DNA of 7,305 bases, from NCBI GenBank assembly GCA_913063005.1, contig CAJXZI010000097.1, forward strand, positions 1 to 7,305, read 5' to 3'. Under the pieces are notes generated by a model. The model made no database searches. It saw nothing but the letters and a program-made list of their open reading frames with translations, and had not been told where the DNA came from. How positions within the stretch are numbered: the stretch's first letter is position 1; each line of letters begins with the position of its first letter. Shown here piece by piece: positions 5,112-7,305 of this stretch. A program made the translations under genes and the position numbers. This DNA is from an uncultured Halieaceae bacterium (GTDB lineage Bacteria > Pseudomonadota > Gammaproteobacteria > Pseudomonadales > Halieaceae).

Positions 5112-7121
5112 ATGCTAGACAAAAACGCCCTCTCCCAGCTTCAGGGCCTTAAAAATCAGATCGAAGCTGAGAAGGAGTACGCGGAGGGCGTAGTCAAAGC
5201 CACGCGCCACCGTTTTGGCTTTGTCGTGCTTGACGACAACCGGGAGATCTTCCTTGCGCCGGATGAAATGCAGCGCGTTTTACCTGGTGATCGCGTGTCT
5301 ATTATTGTTAAGCCTGTGGCGGCCAAGGACAAAAAGGCAAAAGCGCAAACAGCCGCTGAATTAGAAAAATTAATCAGCACCTCTGTGGACTGTTTCGTTG
5401 GGGAAGTCATGCAGAAAGGTAAGGCCTTTTTCATCGCACCCGACATACCCGAGCTGGCTAATTTCACGCGATGGCTTTTCATCCCACCGAATGCACGTTC
5501 TGGGGCGAAGCATGGCGACCTCGTGCAGTGCCAGTTACAGCGGCACCCCTTCAAAGACGGTAAACCCTCAGTGAAAGTACTGCAGAACCTGGGGAACACG
5601 AGTACGCCGGGGATTGAAAATGAGTACTGCGCTTTGCGCGCCGGCATTTCGAGATACCTCGCAAAACCCGCTGTCGCTTCGCTGGATGAGGCGCTGAAAA
5701 CGATCCCAGAGACCGCCATAACACGCACAGATTTTAGGGACTTGCCACTGGTCAGTATCGACGCGCCGTCCACCTTAGATATTGATGATGCAATTTGTGC
5801 TGAACCTGAGGGAGATGGCTTTAAACTGAGTGTTGCGATTGCCGATCCAACAGCGTTGACGGGGCACTCAGCCGCGATGACAACCACTGTTGCCGAGCGC
5901 GGAACCTCGCACTACTTCCATGGCGCCGCTATCCCAATGCTCCCCGACTCTGTGTCAAAACCCGCGGCGCTGGTACCCGAGGAGGATCGGCCCGCCATCG
6001 TCTGCCAGCTAACCATTGCAGCGAGCGGTGAGACCACTGAAGCGTCGGTTTCACTTGGCACTGTCCGCTCAAAGGCGAAACTGAGCTACCACGAAGTCGA
6101 CGCCGTTATTAATGGCGACAGCGACCACAGATTTTTAGGCGAGATTTCTCACCTAAACACCTGCTTTCAAGCGCTTCGATCGTGGCGTGAGCAAAACGAA
6201 TTGGTTATTGAGCATAAAACCGATTTCCGCTGGATTCTCGACGATGAGAAACAAATCAGCAGTATTGAACCCGTCGATAAACGTATCTCACAGATTCTGG
6301 TTGAAGAATGTATGGTTGCCGCTAACAAGGCGATCGCAGGTCAACTCAAGGCGGCAGATAAACCAGGGCCCTTTGTGACACATGCGGGGATTCGCCGCGA
6401 TAAAAGCGATGAAGCCAAAGAGTTCCTTGCACGATACCTTCCGGATATGACAGAGACGGATTTCACGACAACGGACGGTTTTCGCGCGCTCATTAACGGT
6501 CTAAATGCAGCGAGCGACGAGCGCCCCCTACGCGCAATGATCAATCGTCTGATGTCGCGGGCAAGCTTCAGTGTCAAGCCGGCACCACATATGGGTATGG
6601 CAGTAGAGCTGTATACCAATGGCACCTCGCCGCTACGAAAAGCACTGGATTACTGCGTACACCTCCAGCTTAAAGCCCTGCTGGGCGACTCATCGGTGAC
6701 GCCGGCACCCGCCACAGTGTTTGACGCCATTAATCAGGCAAGCGCTAAGAATCGCCAGGCGGTAAACAGTGCTCAAAATTGGCTGACCTGTAACTACCTG
6801 AACAAATGTGCGGCCAGCGGAGAAAACGCTTTCGAGGGCTCAATCGTCCATATCAACACCTCAGGCTTTACCGTAAGACTGGACAAAAACGGTCTTGAAG
6901 GCGTTGTCGATCTACGTAGCCACAACGACAAATTCAGTTTTGATAAATGGGAAATGTCGCTCTCGAGCAAAAGCGCTCGCTATGCGTTGGGGCAGCACGT
7001 GACGGTCGAATACCTCCCCGCTGAAAAACCGCGCGGTGCGCAGGCGGCTTTTACGATTGTCGCTGCGCCGTCAACGGCGACACCTGCTGATCCAGAGAGC
7101 ACTGCCGAGATCGCCCGGTAA
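5112..7121 (+). CDS. rnb: RNase II-like 3'-5' exoribonuclease (RNB family)
   Basis: This 669-residue cytoplasmic enzyme processively hydrolyses single-stranded RNA 3'-5', leaving short oligonucleotides that Orn would finish. Two cold-shock-type RNA-binding domains (about 24-80 and 93-160) precede the RNB catalytic domain (about 205-525) and an S1 domain (about 573-650). Magnesium ligands are D217, D223, D225 and D226 in DAPSTLDIDDA. Y268 (in SHYFHGAAIPMLP) and R509 (in GTSPLRK) match E. coli RNase II Y253 and R500. The N terminus aligns with E. coli RNase II (644 aa). There is no N-terminal helix-turn-helix or long lysine-rich tail, so it is RNase II rather than RNase R. The last 15 or so residues are low-complexity A/T/P/S. 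The Shine-Dalgarno is weak and the leader may be long. The gene is divergent from phoH2. Confidence 0.92.
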   Translation: MLDKNALSQLQGLKNQIEAEKEYAEGVVKATRHRFGFVVLDDNREIFLAPDEMQRVLPGDRVSIIVKPVAAKDKKAKAQTAAELEKLISTSVDCFVGEVMQKGKAFFIAPDIPELANFTRWLFIPPNARSGAKHGDLVQCQLQRHPFKDGKPSVKVLQNLGNTSTPGIENEYCALRAGISRYLAKPAVASLDEALKTIPETAITRTDFRDLPLVSIDAPSTLDIDDAICAEPEGDGFKLSVAIADPTALTGHSAAMTTTVAERGTSHYFHGAAIPMLPDSVSKPAALVPEEDRPAIVCQLTIAASGETTEASVSLGTVRSKAKLSYHEVDAVINGDSDHRFLGEISHLNTCFQALRSWREQNELVIEHKTDFRWILDDEKQISSIEPVDKRISQILVEECMVAANKAIAGQLKAADKPGPFVTHAGIRRDKSDEAKEFLARYLPDMTETDFTTTDGFRALINGLNAASDERPLRAMINRLMSRASFSVKPAPHMGMAVELYTNGTSPLRKALDYCVHLQLKALLGDSSVTPAPATVFDAINQASAKNRQAVNSAQNWLTCNYLNKCAASGENAFEGSIVHINTSGFTVRLDKNGLEGVVDLRSHNDKFSFDKWEMSLSSKSARYALGQHVTVEYLPAEKPRGAQAAFTIVAAPSTATPADPESTAEIAR

Positions 7122-7305
7122 GCTGCTGGAACGAGTGTTTCACCAACCGTCGTGGCAAGTGGTGTGAAGAGTGCTCCAGGAGGTCAATAAAGGCCTAAGC
7201 GAGCGCTATCACTGCGATTAGGGCAGGCTACAGCGTTACCAACACAAGCAGTATGGAGAACCGCTTAAGGCGGGACATCGGGAAAGCCCAAGCCCTACGG
7301 AAACG
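7122..7305. other. Right-edge segment without a recognisable gene
   Basis: The RNase II-like frame stays open for 22 codons past its stop, to a second TAA at 7188-7190. CCTAA (7193-7197) and TTAGG (7219-7223) are weak inverted arms, but there is no T-tract and no convincing terminator. GGAGG (7179-7183) has no start codon at a usable distance. A plus-strand frame is open from the TAG near 7218 to the window end, with no supporting start. I see no assignable gene. Confidence 0.4.

Noticed and set aside
7193..7223. Terminator downstream of the RNase II-like gene
   Set aside because: The arms CCTAA/TTAGG are only 5 bp with a 21-nt loop and no T-tract.

Overview
The window looks like chromosomal DNA from a gammaproteobacterium. 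The evidence is the divergent orn/rsgA pair and the close match of the Orn, RsgA and RNase II-like proteins to their gammaproteobacterial counterparts. Base composition is roughly balanced (estimated by eye). A marine lineage is plausible but not shown by the sequence. All large genes look intact, with no insertion sequence, prophage, CRISPR array, tRNA or rRNA visible.

Layout. Positions 1-224 hold no confident gene: a 94-bp tandem array of an 8-bp unit (37-130), then a compact block of alternating inverted repeats (177-203) just past the 3' end of orn. orn (225-767, minus) and rsgA (835-1806, plus) are divergent and separated by 67 bp. An exported protein of unknown function (1834-2859, plus) follows rsgA after 27 bp and is probably co-transcribed. 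It converges on a PIN-PhoH fusion gene (3096-4532, minus). The 236 bp between these two contain an imperfect terminator-like hairpin. A 579-bp intergenic region (4533-5111) separates phoH2 from a divergent RNase II-like gene (5112-7121, plus). The last 184 bp carry no recognisable gene.

The 579-bp region is the most informative non-coding stretch. On the minus strand it has a good sigma70-type promoter (perfect TTGACA, 17-bp spacer, TTTACT) whose spacer is filled by a perfect 6+6 dyad. Downstream is an 80-codon ORF that overlaps the phoH2 start by 16 bp, an arrangement reminiscent of the mycobacterial phoAT-phoH2 pair. On the plus-strand side are helically phased 11-bp direct repeats.

Functional theme. 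Three of the five large genes concern RNA decay: an RNase II-like exonuclease that leaves short oligoribonucleotides, Orn that finishes them, and a PIN nuclease fused to a PhoH ATPase. A fourth, RsgA, matures the 30S ribosomal subunit. They are not one operon, so any functional link is inference.
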